Positions 34,582-42,909 of a stretch of 64,000 nucleotides of DNA are shown in pieces. The position numbers were made by a program, and so were the translations under genes. Location: the NCBI GenBank assembly GCA_045804265.1, contig JBJMNK010000001.1, positions 9,483 through 73,482 on the forward strand, written 5' to 3'. The DNA is from JABFXC01 sp045804265. GTDB lineage: Bacteria > Gemmatimonadota > Gemmatimonadetes > Gemmatimonadales > Gemmatimonadaceae. Within the stretch, counting starts at the first letter, position 1. The number at the start of each line of letters is the position of its first letter. The notes under the pieces are model-generated. The model searched no databases and was not told where the DNA came from. It was given only the letters and a program-made list of their open reading frames with translations.

Positions 34582-35472
34582 TCACCGGATCTCCGTGGCC
34601 GCCCACTGCTCGAGGACCTTCACTGCCTCGACATGATCGGCCTCCTCGCCTAACGCGAGACGGGCGACGCGAAACAGCTCGGCGGTCAGCTGAAGCAGCG
34701 GCGACGGGACCTTCTGCATGCGCGCGAAGTCGGCGGCGATGCGGAGATCCTTGTCGAGCAGGGCGAGCTTGAACGTCCGCGGGAAGGCGCGCGTCAGCAC
34801 TCGCTCGGGGAAGAGGTTCTCCGATGTGTTGGAGCGGCCGCTCGAAGCGTTGATCACTTCGAGCGCGACCTTCGCGTTCACGCCCGACTTCGCGAGTGCG
34901 GCGAGCCCCTCGCCGGCCGCCCAGATGTGCACCGCCAGCATCGCGTTGTTGACGGCCTTCACCGCGTCTCCGGCACCGACGTCGCCACAGTGGATGATCT
35001 TGCGGCCGAAGGCCTCGAGGACAGGACGCGCCTTCGCGATGTCGGCGGCGCTCCCGCCGCACATCACGGTCAGCGTTCCCTGCTCCGCTCCACTCACGCC
35101 GCCACTGACCGGTGCGTCGATGAAGCCGACACCCGCCGCGGCGAGGCGCGTCGAGATTCGTCGCGACCCATCAGGGTCGCCTGAGGTGCAATCGATGAAC
35201 AGCGCGCCGCGCTGCAGTCCGGCGAGCAACCCGTTCGGTCCGTCGAGAAGCTGCTCCACCTCGGCCGACGTCGGCAGGCAGGTGAAGACGAAGTCGCGGC
35301 CGGCGACTGCTTCGGCTGGTGTCCGCGCCTGCATGGCGCCGTGGTGCATCGAGGCGAAGGCGACGGCGCGCGAGGCGGTGCGGTTCCACACCGCGAGATC
35401 GAAGCGGCGGGCGAGCTGGCGAGCCATCGGTGCGCCGATGGCGCCGAGCCCGAGGAATGCGACGCGAGTCAT
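34582..35472 (-). CDS. NAD(P)-dependent beta-hydroxyacid dehydrogenase (3-hydroxyisobutyrate DH family)
   Basis: 296 residues. Rossmann start VAFLGLGAIGAPMARQLA, substrate-binding block FIDAPVSGGVSGAEQGTLTVM, and catalytic lysine in GDAVKAVNNAMLAVHIWAAGE match the family signature. It oxidises a 3-hydroxy acid (3-hydroxyisobutyrate, tartronate semialdehyde or similar) to the semialdehyde. The frame opens 12 codons upstream; the chosen ATG begins right at the Rossmann strand as usual. Likely operon with the downstream PLP enzyme. Confidence 0.9.
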   Translation of the reverse strand: MTRVAFLGLGAIGAPMARQLARRFDLAVWNRTASRAVAFASMHHGAMQARTPAEAVAGRDFVFTCLPTSAEVEQLLDGPNGLLAGLQRGALFIDCTSGDPDGSRRISTRLAAAGVGFIDAPVSGGVSGAEQGTLTVMCGGSAADIAKARPVLEAFGRKIIHCGDVGAGDAVKAVNNAMLAVHIWAAGEGLAALAKSGVNAKVALEVINASSGRSNTSENLFPERVLTRAFPRTFKLALLDKDLRIAADFARMQKVPSPLLQLTAELFRVARLALGEEADHVEAVKVLEQWAATEIR

Positions 35473-35549
35473 GAAGTGCGGGGCGAAGGGTCGCCGTAAC
35501 TTCGCCACCTTCCACCGCGTGACGGAAGGGCGCGGCCGCGAATTATCTT

Positions 35550-35798
35550 GTGCCCGTGCCCCGCTTCACCACCATCGCCCGCATCGGCGGAATGCGGTCC
35601 GTCCACTGTGCGCGCGCGGTGTTCACCGCGCTCGCCGTCATACCGGGCGTGACCGGCGCCGAGGTGGTCGTCGGCCGCGCGACGATCGACCACGATGGGC
35701 GGGCGACGCCGGATGCGCTGCGTGCGGCAATCGGCCTCGCCGGCTATGAGCTGCTCGAAACGACCGAGGAGCGGCAACGCTCGTTGCCGCTCCTCTGA
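35550..35798 (+). CDS. degenerate heavy-metal-associated (HMA) domain protein
   Basis: 82 residues from GTG. The ferredoxin-like HMA pattern is clear: IARIGGMRSVHCARAVFTALAVIPGVTGAEVVVGRATIDHDGRATP..., including the helix after the metal loop and the AIGLAGYELLE end. The usual M-x-C-x2-C loop reads M-R-S-V-H-C, so the first Cys is missing and only one Cys (next to a His) remains. It may bind metal differently or be a protein-interaction domain. The last ten codons lie inside a hairpin. It is transcribed divergently from the dehydrogenase gene. Confidence 0.75.
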   Translation: MPVPRFTTIARIGGMRSVHCARAVFTALAVIPGVTGAEVVVGRATIDHDGRATPDALRAAIGLAGYELLETTEERQRSLPLL

Positions 35799-35822
35799 TA
35801 GCAACGTTGCCGCTCCTCTGAT
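35766..35822. terminator. 14-bp hairpin with a duplicated right arm
   Basis: Arms gaggagcggcaacg and cgttgccgctcctc enclose a two-base loop and overlap the last codons of the HMA gene. An 18-base direct repeat (cgttgccgctcctctgat) at 35782-35799 recurs exactly at 35805-35822, so the left arm can pair with either copy. It sits between the convergent HMA and DUF5916 genes and probably terminates one or both. Confidence 0.65.
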
Positions 35823-35884
35823 CGTCGCCGGCGTGGCCGGCGTGCTGCCTAACGTTCAGCGCGCGTGGCTGGCGTTCCTGAGCG

Positions 35885-38608
35885 CTACAGGCTGAGCCAG
35901 TACGACGCCTTGATGAGGAAGGTGTTGTCGGGATGCGCCCGGAACAGGTCGCGATAGTCGCGCCCCGCGGCAAACTGGCCGTAGTTCCGGTCGTACTGTT
36001 CGCGGCCCTGCTGCCAGACCACGAAGATTGAAGAGCCGGGGCGATACTCCCAGCGCAGCACGGCGTTGGTGTTGAGCGCCTTGTAGTTGAAGTCGTTCGC
36101 GCTCGCGGTGTAGCCGACGAACGCGGTGGTGTCGGCGTAGTCGAACGGCACGTACTCCTTGTAGCGGTCCGCATACGATGCCGCGCGCGGGTCGTTGAGC
36201 TCGCGCAGCCTCGTGTAGTGCCCGACGGTGACGTACGGCGAGGCGTACATCTGGAAGGTCAGCGTCGGGGTCGCGGTGTAGTCGAGCCGCGTCGTCATCG
36301 ACAGCGTGCGCTGGTCGAGCCGCGCGAAGCTGTAGTGCGTCGAATGGCTCGAGTCGGCGTTCATCGTGTTGAACTGACCGTACCACTGCGAGTCGTTGAG
36401 GTCATGCTGGAAGTGCGGCCCCACCGAGAGCTTGAGCCGGTCCGATGCGCGGTAGTCGATCTCGGGGTCGAGGAAGAATCCGTGCGAGCGGTTGCCGTCG
36501 GCCTGGAAGTAGCCGCTGAAGAAGTAGGGCGTGATCCGCTTCCGTGAGTCGCCCTCGAAGCCGAACCAGGGGCTGATGCTCTTCGAGTTGCGCACCGCTG
36601 GACCGCCGCGACTGGCGCGATCGTCGTAGGTCGGCGCGACACCGTTGTTGCTGATGCCGGTATGGATCCACCACAGCGACGGGAGCTGGATGTGGTAGTT
36701 GATGTTTCCACCGAGATCCGTGCGGAGCCCGTCGTTGGTCCACCCCGCCCACTGGTTGAAGTTGAGTCGCGCCATGCGATACCACGACGTCGGCTTGTTG
36801 AACTGGAAGGCGTACCACGCGTTCTGCGACTTCTGGTCGGCGCGCGAGAGATATCCGACGTCGTTCATCTCGAAGCCTGGCGAGAGGACGCGATAGTTAA
36901 CGTTGAAGCGGGTGATGCCTCCGCCGACTTTCGAGAAGGAGATGTTCTCGGCGTTGCCGGAAAGGTCGGTGCGGTTCGGATCGTAAGGCAGGCTGGCGTC
37001 CGGTCGCTGGTAGTTGTGGCGCGCATCGGTCTGCAGCAGGTCCATCGCGTCGCTGGTGCCGCGCACGGTGCTGGCCGCGAGGAAGCCGGACAGCTCGTAG
37101 TTGTCCTTGAGGAAACGATGACGCGCATCGATCCCGCCGACGTACGCCGAGCGCGCGAGGTACTGCTGCGTGAAGTCGTCGAGCGAGCGGTCGGTGGCGG
37201 TCGCCATGACACCGATCGTCGTCTTCCCCTTGCGGAAATCCTGGGCGACGCGGCCGACGAGATAGTTGGTGCGTGGCTCGGTGACGAGGTTCCCGATGAT
37301 CGGACCGTAGGCCTTGCGCTCGTCGGTGACGGCGTCGAAGACGCCGAGCTGCAGCCCGGACTCGGTGCGTCCGGTGAGCTTGGCGGCGCCGAGGATCGGC
37401 GTCGACTGGCTCACGCTCGCGGCAGCGTCGTGGTTGCCGATCACTTCATCGTTGAGCTGTGGCCGGCGGCCGATGCGGCGCGAGTAGAACATCCCGCTGC
37501 AATTGCCGTCGTTGCAGTTGACGTCGAAGCGGAAGAGTCCCGCGCCTTCCATGAAGAACGGACGGCGCTCCTGATAGAACGTCTCGAAGGCGGTGAGGTT
37601 GAGGTTCGACGGATCGGCCTCGACCTGGCCGAAGTCGGGATTGATCGTCGCGTCGAGGGTGAAGTTCGACGTGAGCCCGTACTTGATGTCGGCGCCGACA
37701 GTGCTGAGGTTGGCGCGGGCAAAGCCGGCAACGGCGCCACTGCCATCGAGCTGGTGCTGCGGCACCGTCTTCACCACGGTGTATGGCGTGACCTCGAGCC
37801 GCCGCGGGCTGGAGAGTCCGGCGAAGCCGGATACCTCGGCGAACTGCGAGACGACGCCGCCCTTCGACTTGCGGAGCACGGGCCAGGAGATGCGCTCGCC
37901 CGAGCGCCCGATGTTGCGGATGAACATCATGCCGAACGTCGGCGAACCGTTAGGCGCGAAGCGGAGCTGGCTGAGTGGGATGCGGAACTCGGCGCTCCAT
38001 CCGTCCTTCGTGATCGCGGTCGCGACATCCCAGACCGCGTCCCACGAGCCGTCTTCGTCGCCATCGTTGACGATCGAGTAGTCGCGCTTGACACCGGCCG
38101 CGTTGACGTGGAACTCGAAGCCGGTGCGGTGATCGTTGTACGAGTCGATCAGCACCATCAGCCAGTCTGATGGGCTCCCCTGATCGCGGCGCGTGAGCTG
38201 CGCGACGATCGAGTCCGGATGCGGGTCCTTCGCCTCGAGCAGGACGTAGAGGTTGCGGTCGTCGAACGCGACCTTCGCCGTGGTCGCGTAGCTCGGGTCG
38301 CCGTCCTCATTCGGCTCGAACTGGCGGAACGCAGTGACCGCGGGCGCACTCGCCCACACTGCGTCGTCGCCACGCCCATCGAGAACCGGTGCCGCATTCG
38401 CGCGGACCGCCGCGGCGGCCATCGGCGTCGACACGTCCTTCCTGGTGACGGCACCCGCAGGTGAGACGGTGGCACCGGTGGTCGTGGCGACGGTGGTCTG
38501 CGCGAGCAGCGCGCAGGGCGCGACGATTGCGACGAGCGCGACGAGCGCGACGAGCGCGACGCGCGCGACGCGCGCGGCGAGTGCGCTGCGGATCAGGAAG
38601 TGGCGCAT
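35885..38608 (-). CDS. DUF5916 outer-membrane beta-barrel protein with CBM9-like N domain
   Basis: 907 residues. The signal peptide contains a repetitive ALVALVALVAIVAP core encoded by a 9-base tandem repeat. Residues about 70-240 form a CBM9-like sandwich (PVLDGRGDDAVWASAP, KVAFDDRNLYVLLEAKDP, WSAEFRIPLSQLRF). The rest is a DUF5916 barrel: LEVTPYTVVKTV, TSNFTLDATINPDFGQVEADPS, FYQERRPFFMEGAGLF and CNDGNCSGMFYSRRIGR. Family members are outer-membrane proteins of unknown substrate, often near peptidases or TonB systems. A long inverted repeat lies just upstream of the start. Confidence 0.9.
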   Translation of the reverse strand: MRHFLIRSALAARVARVALVALVALVAIVAPCALLAQTTVATTTGATVSPAGAVTRKDVSTPMAAAAVRANAAPVLDGRGDDAVWASAPAVTAFRQFEPNEDGDPSYATTAKVAFDDRNLYVLLEAKDPHPDSIVAQLTRRDQGSPSDWLMVLIDSYNDHRTGFEFHVNAAGVKRDYSIVNDGDEDGSWDAVWDVATAITKDGWSAEFRIPLSQLRFAPNGSPTFGMMFIRNIGRSGERISWPVLRKSKGGVVSQFAEVSGFAGLSSPRRLEVTPYTVVKTVPQHQLDGSGAVAGFARANLSTVGADIKYGLTSNFTLDATINPDFGQVEADPSNLNLTAFETFYQERRPFFMEGAGLFRFDVNCNDGNCSGMFYSRRIGRRPQLNDEVIGNHDAAASVSQSTPILGAAKLTGRTESGLQLGVFDAVTDERKAYGPIIGNLVTEPRTNYLVGRVAQDFRKGKTTIGVMATATDRSLDDFTQQYLARSAYVGGIDARHRFLKDNYELSGFLAASTVRGTSDAMDLLQTDARHNYQRPDASLPYDPNRTDLSGNAENISFSKVGGGITRFNVNYRVLSPGFEMNDVGYLSRADQKSQNAWYAFQFNKPTSWYRMARLNFNQWAGWTNDGLRTDLGGNINYHIQLPSLWWIHTGISNNGVAPTYDDRASRGGPAVRNSKSISPWFGFEGDSRKRITPYFFSGYFQADGNRSHGFFLDPEIDYRASDRLKLSVGPHFQHDLNDSQWYGQFNTMNADSSHSTHYSFARLDQRTLSMTTRLDYTATPTLTFQMYASPYVTVGHYTRLRELNDPRAASYADRYKEYVPFDYADTTAFVGYTASANDFNYKALNTNAVLRWEYRPGSSIFVVWQQGREQYDRNYGQFAAGRDYRDLFRAHPDNTFLIKASYWLSL
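38520..38573. repeat. 9-bp tandem repeat inside a signal peptide
   Basis: Six units of gcgacgagc (first unit gcgacgatt, last two gcgacgcgc) run in frame through the signal peptide of the DUF5916 gene, encoding repeated Ala-Leu-Val / Ala-Arg-Val triplets on the minus strand. In-frame gain or loss would change the length of the hydrophobic core. Confidence 0.85.
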
Positions 38609-38634
38609 GAGACTGGGGGCTGTGGTACGTACGA

Positions 38635-38685
38635 CGCTGTCACATCATGCGAGGCCATGTCTTGGCTTCGCGTGATGTGACAGCG
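38635..38685. promoter_or_regulatory. 19-bp imperfect inverted repeat upstream of the DUF5916 gene
   Basis: Arms cgctgtcacatcatgcgag and, in inverted orientation, ttcgcgtgatgtgacagcg match at 17 of 19 positions around a 13-base centre. It ends 27 bases upstream of the DUF5916 start codon. It could be an operator for a dimeric regulator, a 5'-leader hairpin in the mRNA, or part of the terminator for the opposite side. Confidence 0.55.
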
Positions 38686-38772
38686 GGTGGTACGAAATGG
38701 TTTGTCCGCGGTTTCGCGATCGGCGCGAGGCTGCGATGTCAACGAATCGTCAGCACATCGCGTCCGCAGCGA

Positions 38773-38820
38773 GCGGGTGCGCGCGCGGGTGCGAGCGCGG
38801 GTGCGAGCGCGGGTGCGAGC
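38773..38820. repeat. 12-bp tandem repeat after the epimerase gene
   Basis: Three exact copies of gcgggtgcgagc at 38785-38820 preceded by one variant copy (gcgggtgcgcgc). It ends six bases before the stop codon of the leftward epimerase gene and is non-coding, between two minus-strand genes. Confidence 0.85.
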
Positions 38821-38826
38821 GCGACG

Positions 38827-39804
38827 TCAGCTCGCGAAACGCTCCATCGCGCGCTGGTAGCTCTGCACGACGCCGGGGAGGATCGATGCGATCGGCGTGT
38901 ACTTCAGCCCGAGCTCGCCGCGCGCCCACGAGCCGTCGACCTTCACGCCGTCGGCGAGGAAGCGCGCTTCCTCCGGCGCGAGCAGCGGACGGCTGCCGAG
39001 CGGACCGGCCATCGCGCCCGAGAACTTCGACACCATGCCGAGCGCGCGCGCGGTCCAGTTGCGAGCAGGGCGGCGACCGGTGAGCGCGCCAATGCGGTCG
39101 AGCATCTGTCGCATCGTCATGCGTTCGGCGCTGAGGATGTAGCGCTCGCCGTTCTTCCCTGCGTCGAGCGCGCGGATCATCCCCTGTGCGGCATCGTCAG
39201 CGCCGACCCATGACATCACGGCATCGGTGCCGAAGCGCGTGCCGCCGCTCACCGCGCGACGCAGGAGACGGCCGACCCAGCCCATGTCACCCGGCGCGAG
39301 CACGAGCGACGGTTCGACGACGACGACTTCGATTCCCTTGCTGCGAAGCCGCATCGCGAGACGTTCGGACTCGAGCTTTGAGCGTTCGAACTCGCTGCGC
39401 GTCTCGCCGCGATGGCGGGTCCACTCGTATCCAACCTCGCCGCGCGGCTCACCGATGGCGAGTGCGCTCGACACATGGACGACTCGCGGAACCTTCGCCA
39501 CCAGCGCCGCGGCGATGGTGTTCTTCGTCCCGCCAACGTTGACGGAGTCGAAGGTGCGAACGTCGCGCGCCCAGAAGTCGAAGAAGGTTGCGACATGGAA
39601 GACCGCATCACAGCCGGCCATCTGTCGCGCGAGGGATTCGGAGCGACGCACGTCACCAACGACCGGGACGGCACCGAGATTCTTGAGCAGTTGCTCGCCG
39701 CCGCGACGCCGGACGAGACCGATCACATGGTCGCCGCGTCGCTTCAGCGCGGTGACGAGGGCGCGGCCGAGCGGGCTCGCAGCGCCGGTGACGAATACGC
39801 GCAT
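38827..39804 (-). CDS. NAD(P)-dependent extended SDR / epimerase-like protein
   Basis: 325 residues. Rossmann start VFVTGAASPLGRALV, then GDVRR, AVFHVATFFDFWA, NVGGTKNTIAAA and VVHVSSALAIG, all normal for extended short-chain dehydrogenases such as dihydroflavonol reductase-like enzymes. The catalytic Y-x3-K appears as F-E-R-S-K, so the Tyr is replaced by Phe. Activity may therefore be lost or altered. The C-terminal part (MTMRQMLDRIGALTG) is the usual substrate lobe. Followed by a 12-bp tandem repeat. Confidence 0.85.
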   Translation of the reverse strand: MRVFVTGAASPLGRALVTALKRRGDHVIGLVRRRGGEQLLKNLGAVPVVGDVRRSESLARQMAGCDAVFHVATFFDFWARDVRTFDSVNVGGTKNTIAAALVAKVPRVVHVSSALAIGEPRGEVGYEWTRHRGETRSEFERSKLESERLAMRLRSKGIEVVVVEPSLVLAPGDMGWVGRLLRRAVSGGTRFGTDAVMSWVGADDAAQGMIRALDAGKNGERYILSAERMTMRQMLDRIGALTGRRPARNWTARALGMVSKFSGAMAGPLGSRPLLAPEEARFLADGVKVDGSWARGELGLKYTPIASILPGVVQSYQRAMERFAS

Positions 39805-39988
39805 GAGGAGGAGCTGAGGTGGGAGGAGCCGCGTCTTCGCAGCCCAACATCAGACGAATTGCATGGCTTGTTCGCCACGCGGTCCGAGCCTAACTTGACG
39901 CCTCTCTCGCGCGGCGTGATCGCCCTCACGTGACGCACGACACGGCGCCGTGACGGCCCGGCGTTTCGAACTTTTCGCGAGCGACACG

Positions 39989-41371
39989 ATGACTCCACCA
40001 GAGCGAAAGGAAGAGCGCCCGGTCGCCGCGCTTCTCGCGCCGGACATCGTCGTCATGCTCGAGGAGTCTCCCGCCGACGTCGCGGCGGAGACGGAGGAGA
40101 TGCACCCGGCCGATCTCGCCGACGTCGCCGAGGCGATCCCGCGCGAGATGGTGCCGCAGCTGTTGATGGCGCTGCCGAAGGACCGCGCCGCCGACGTCCT
40201 CGAGTATCTCGACGAAGAGCTGCGCACCGAGGTGCTCGAGGAGATGTCGGCGAAGCAGGCCGCATCGCTCGTGTCGGCGATGACGCCTGACGATCGCGCC
40301 GACGTCCTCGAGGAGCTCGAGGAAGATCACGCCGACGACATCCTCGCCGAGATTCCGGCCGAGGCGAGGCGCGAGACCGAGCAGCTGCTCGCGTACGATC
40401 CCGAGAGCGCGGGCGGGATCATGACGACGGAGTTCGTCTCCGTCGCCGCGTCGATGACGGTCGAGGAGGCGCTCTTCGCGGTGCGCGCGCTGGCGCGCGC
40501 GGGCCGCAAGGAGGCAATGCACGCCATCTATGTGACGGACGTGCAGGGCCGGCTGCAGGGGGTGATGTCGATCCGCGAGCTGCTGGCCGCGCCGGAAGGG
40601 GCACGCGTCGCCGACATCGCGTGGGAGGAAGTGGTGACCGTGCCGCCGATGGCGGATCGCTCGGAGGTTGCGCGCGTCGTGCGCGAGTACGACCTCGTCG
40701 CGGTGCCAGTGGTGGACGAGGGCGATCGCATCATTGGTGTCGTCACGGTCGACGACGTGCTCGACGCGATGGTCGAGGAGCAGACGGAGGACGTGCAGCG
40801 GCTCGGCGCGGTGCAGCCGCTCGAGGAGCCATACTTCCAGGCGGGGTTCTGGAGCCTGGCGCGGAAGCGTGGCGGATGGCTCGTGCTGCTGTTCGTCGAG
40901 GAGATGTTCACCGGCACCGCGCTCCGTCACTATCAGGGCGTGCTCGAGTCGGTGACGGCACTGATGTTCTTCGTCCCGCTGATCATCAGCTCGGGTGGAA
41001 ACTCCGGTTCGCAGTCGGCGACGCTGATCACGCGCGCGCTGGCGGTCGGCGACGTGAAGGTTCGCGACGTGATGCGGGTGCTGTCGCGCGAGATCGGCCA
41101 GGGGTTCGCGCTCGGGATCTTCCTCGGCGCGATCGGGTTCGTGCGGGCGCTGATGTGGGGGAACGGGCTTCCGGTCGCATCGGTGATCTCGCTGACGCTG
41201 GTGGCGGTGGTGCTGATCGGTACGATCGTCGGCGCAATGCTGCCATTGATATTCACGAAGATCGGCTTCGACCCGGCGATCGCGTCGTCGCCGTTCGTCG
41301 CCTCGCTCGTGGACGTGGCGGGGATCGTGGTGTACTTCCGGATCGCGATCTGGCTGCTCCACGTGAAGTGA
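39989..41371 (+). CDS. mgtE: MgtE magnesium transporter
   Basis: 460 residues from ATG; a GTG 39 bases upstream is in frame. The N-terminal superhelical MgtE-N domain (HPADLADVAEAIP, LPKDRAADVLEYLDEE, MTPDDRADVLEELEEDHADDIL) is followed by two CBS motifs (about 150-270; SAGGIMTTEFVSV, VPVVDEGDRIIGVVTVDDVLD) and five transmembrane helices with the pore signature SSGGNSGSQSATLITRAL. Mg2+ bound between the cytosolic domains gates the channel. The stop overlaps the start of the EamA gene by four bases (GTGA). Confidence 0.95.
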   Translation: MTPPERKEERPVAALLAPDIVVMLEESPADVAAETEEMHPADLADVAEAIPREMVPQLLMALPKDRAADVLEYLDEELRTEVLEEMSAKQAASLVSAMTPDDRADVLEELEEDHADDILAEIPAEARRETEQLLAYDPESAGGIMTTEFVSVAASMTVEEALFAVRALARAGRKEAMHAIYVTDVQGRLQGVMSIRELLAAPEGARVADIAWEEVVTVPPMADRSEVARVVREYDLVAVPVVDEGDRIIGVVTVDDVLDAMVEEQTEDVQRLGAVQPLEEPYFQAGFWSLARKRGGWLVLLFVEEMFTGTALRHYQGVLESVTALMFFVPLIISSGGNSGSQSATLITRALAVGDVKVRDVMRVLSREIGQGFALGIFLGAIGFVRALMWGNGLPVASVISLTLVAVVLIGTIVGAMLPLIFTKIGFDPAIASSPFVASLVDVAGIVVYFRIAIWLLHVK

Positions 41372-42330
41372 GACGGTCGGCGGCCGCGGCGACGCTGCTG
41401 GTCGCGCTGTCGGCGTGCTGCTTCGGATCGATCACGATCCTGGTGACGATCGCGCAGCGCGCGGGCGCGCCGCTGCTGACGATCCTGGTGTGGCGCTACC
41501 TGCTCGGCGCGGCGACGCTGGCACTGCTGTCCGGCGGAGTGGCAGCGCTGGCGTCGGCGCGGGGCAAACGGCTCCGGCTCGTCGCGTTAGGCGGCGGCGG
41601 GCAGGCGGTGATCGGGTTCACGTCACTGCTCGCGCTCCGATGGATACCAGTGGCGACGCTGGTCTTCCTCTTCTATACGTATCCATCGTGGATCGCCGTC
41701 TTCGCGGTGCTGCGGCACAGCGAGCGGCTGGACGGACCGAAGGTCGCGGCGCTGGCGCTGTCGCTGGCGGGGATCGCGCTGATGGTCGGCGCGCCGCGCG
41801 CGCAGGGGCTGCATCCGATCGGTGTCGCCCTCGCGTTAGGCTCGGCGGTGATCTACGCGCTGTACGTCCCTTTCATCGGCGCGTTGAGCGAGGGAGTGAC
41901 GGCGCGGGTTGCCTCGGCGCACGTCGCGGCCGGAGCGGGACTCTGCTTCCTGCTGGTCGGAGCGTGCGTCGCCGCGCTCGGCGCCGCTGCACCGACGATG
42001 ATCTCGGCCGCGACGCGCGAGACGATGACCGTCACCGCGCAGATGACGCCGGCGGCGTGGGCCGCGACGGCGACACTGGCAGTGGTATCGACGGCGCTCG
42101 CGTTCATCCTGTTCCTCAACGGGCTGGCGGGCATCGGCCCGGTTCGAACCGGGATCATTTCCACGATAGAACCATTCTGGGCCTCGCTGCTCGGCGCGGT
42201 GGTGTTGCGCCAGCGGCTTGGTGTCGAGACGCTGCTGGGCGGGGCCGCGATCGCTGCCGCGGTGATGCTACTGCAATTCCGGCAGGCACGTCCTGTTACG
42301 GTGGGCGGGGTGGACCAGTCGATTTCGTGA
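41368..42330 (+). CDS. EamA/DMT-family transporter
   Basis: 320 residues from a GTG that overlaps the mgtE stop. Ten hydrophobic helices in two five-helix EamA halves, with LVWRYLLGAATLALL, ALRWIPVATLVFLFYTYPSW and, in the second half, GIISTIEPFWASLLGAVVLRQRLG, all typical of drug/metabolite exporters. Substrate unknown. Translational coupling to mgtE suggests shared expression, though a functional link to magnesium is only a guess. Confidence 0.9.
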   Translation: MRRSAAAATLLVALSACCFGSITILVTIAQRAGAPLLTILVWRYLLGAATLALLSGGVAALASARGKRLRLVALGGGGQAVIGFTSLLALRWIPVATLVFLFYTYPSWIAVFAVLRHSERLDGPKVAALALSLAGIALMVGAPRAQGLHPIGVALALGSAVIYALYVPFIGALSEGVTARVASAHVAAGAGLCFLLVGACVAALGAAAPTMISAATRETMTVTAQMTPAAWAATATLAVVSTALAFILFLNGLAGIGPVRTGIISTIEPFWASLLGAVVLRQRLGVETLLGGAAIAAAVMLLQFRQARPVTVGGVDQSIS

Positions 42331-42398
42331 GGCACGACCCCGGGCGAGCGTTTCGGCTCGCAGCACGATGATCGGGGAAACTCACGACGAGAGCGATG

Positions 42399-42803
42399 AT
42401 GCGATTCGTCCAGAAAGCAGCCGGCGTCTTTGGCGCCGGCTTCATTGCGGCCGCCCTGCTCGGCTTCCTCGCCGGCGGCGTGTCGATGGATGCTCACATG
42501 GCCAGCTCGACGAAGCTCGGCGGCCTCTTTCCAGTCAACGCGGCGCACAACACCCTGCACCTGCTGCTCGGGGCGTGGGGATTGTTGTCGGCCAGGTCGG
42601 TCACCGCGGCGCGGCGCTACTGCGTGATGTCAGGCGCGTTGTACCTGGTGCTGGCCGGCGTCGGCCTCGTCGTCCCGGAGGTCTTCGGCTTGATGCCGAT
42701 CGGCGGCAATGACATCGCGCTGCATGGCGTCTTCGGAATGGCGCTCACCGCGGTCGGCGCGTTGACCGGCGCGGAAGAGCGGACCGCGCCGTCGAGCAGC
42801 TGA
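42399..42803 (+). CDS. DUF4383 small membrane protein (copy 1)
   Basis: 134 residues with four hydrophobic helices. Begins MRFVQKAAGVFGAGFIAAALL; contains SMDAHMASS, FPVNAAHNTLHLLLGAWGL and GLMPIGGNDIALHGVFG, the DUF4383 pattern with conserved His residues in the second and fourth helices. An ATG one codon upstream is possible. The next gene is a clear tandem duplicate. Family function unknown. Confidence 0.85.
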   Translation: MRFVQKAAGVFGAGFIAAALLGFLAGGVSMDAHMASSTKLGGLFPVNAAHNTLHLLLGAWGLLSARSVTAARRYCVMSGALYLVLAGVGLVVPEVFGLMPIGGNDIALHGVFGMALTAVGALTGAEERTAPSSS

Positions 42804-42909
42804 TCAGCGATTCTCCTCGCGGCGTTTGCACGCGGCGCGAGTGCACGACCGGGGATGGATGCGGCTCGAGGACGAGCGACCCGGCACAACGAACAATTGG
42901 AGCTTCGAC

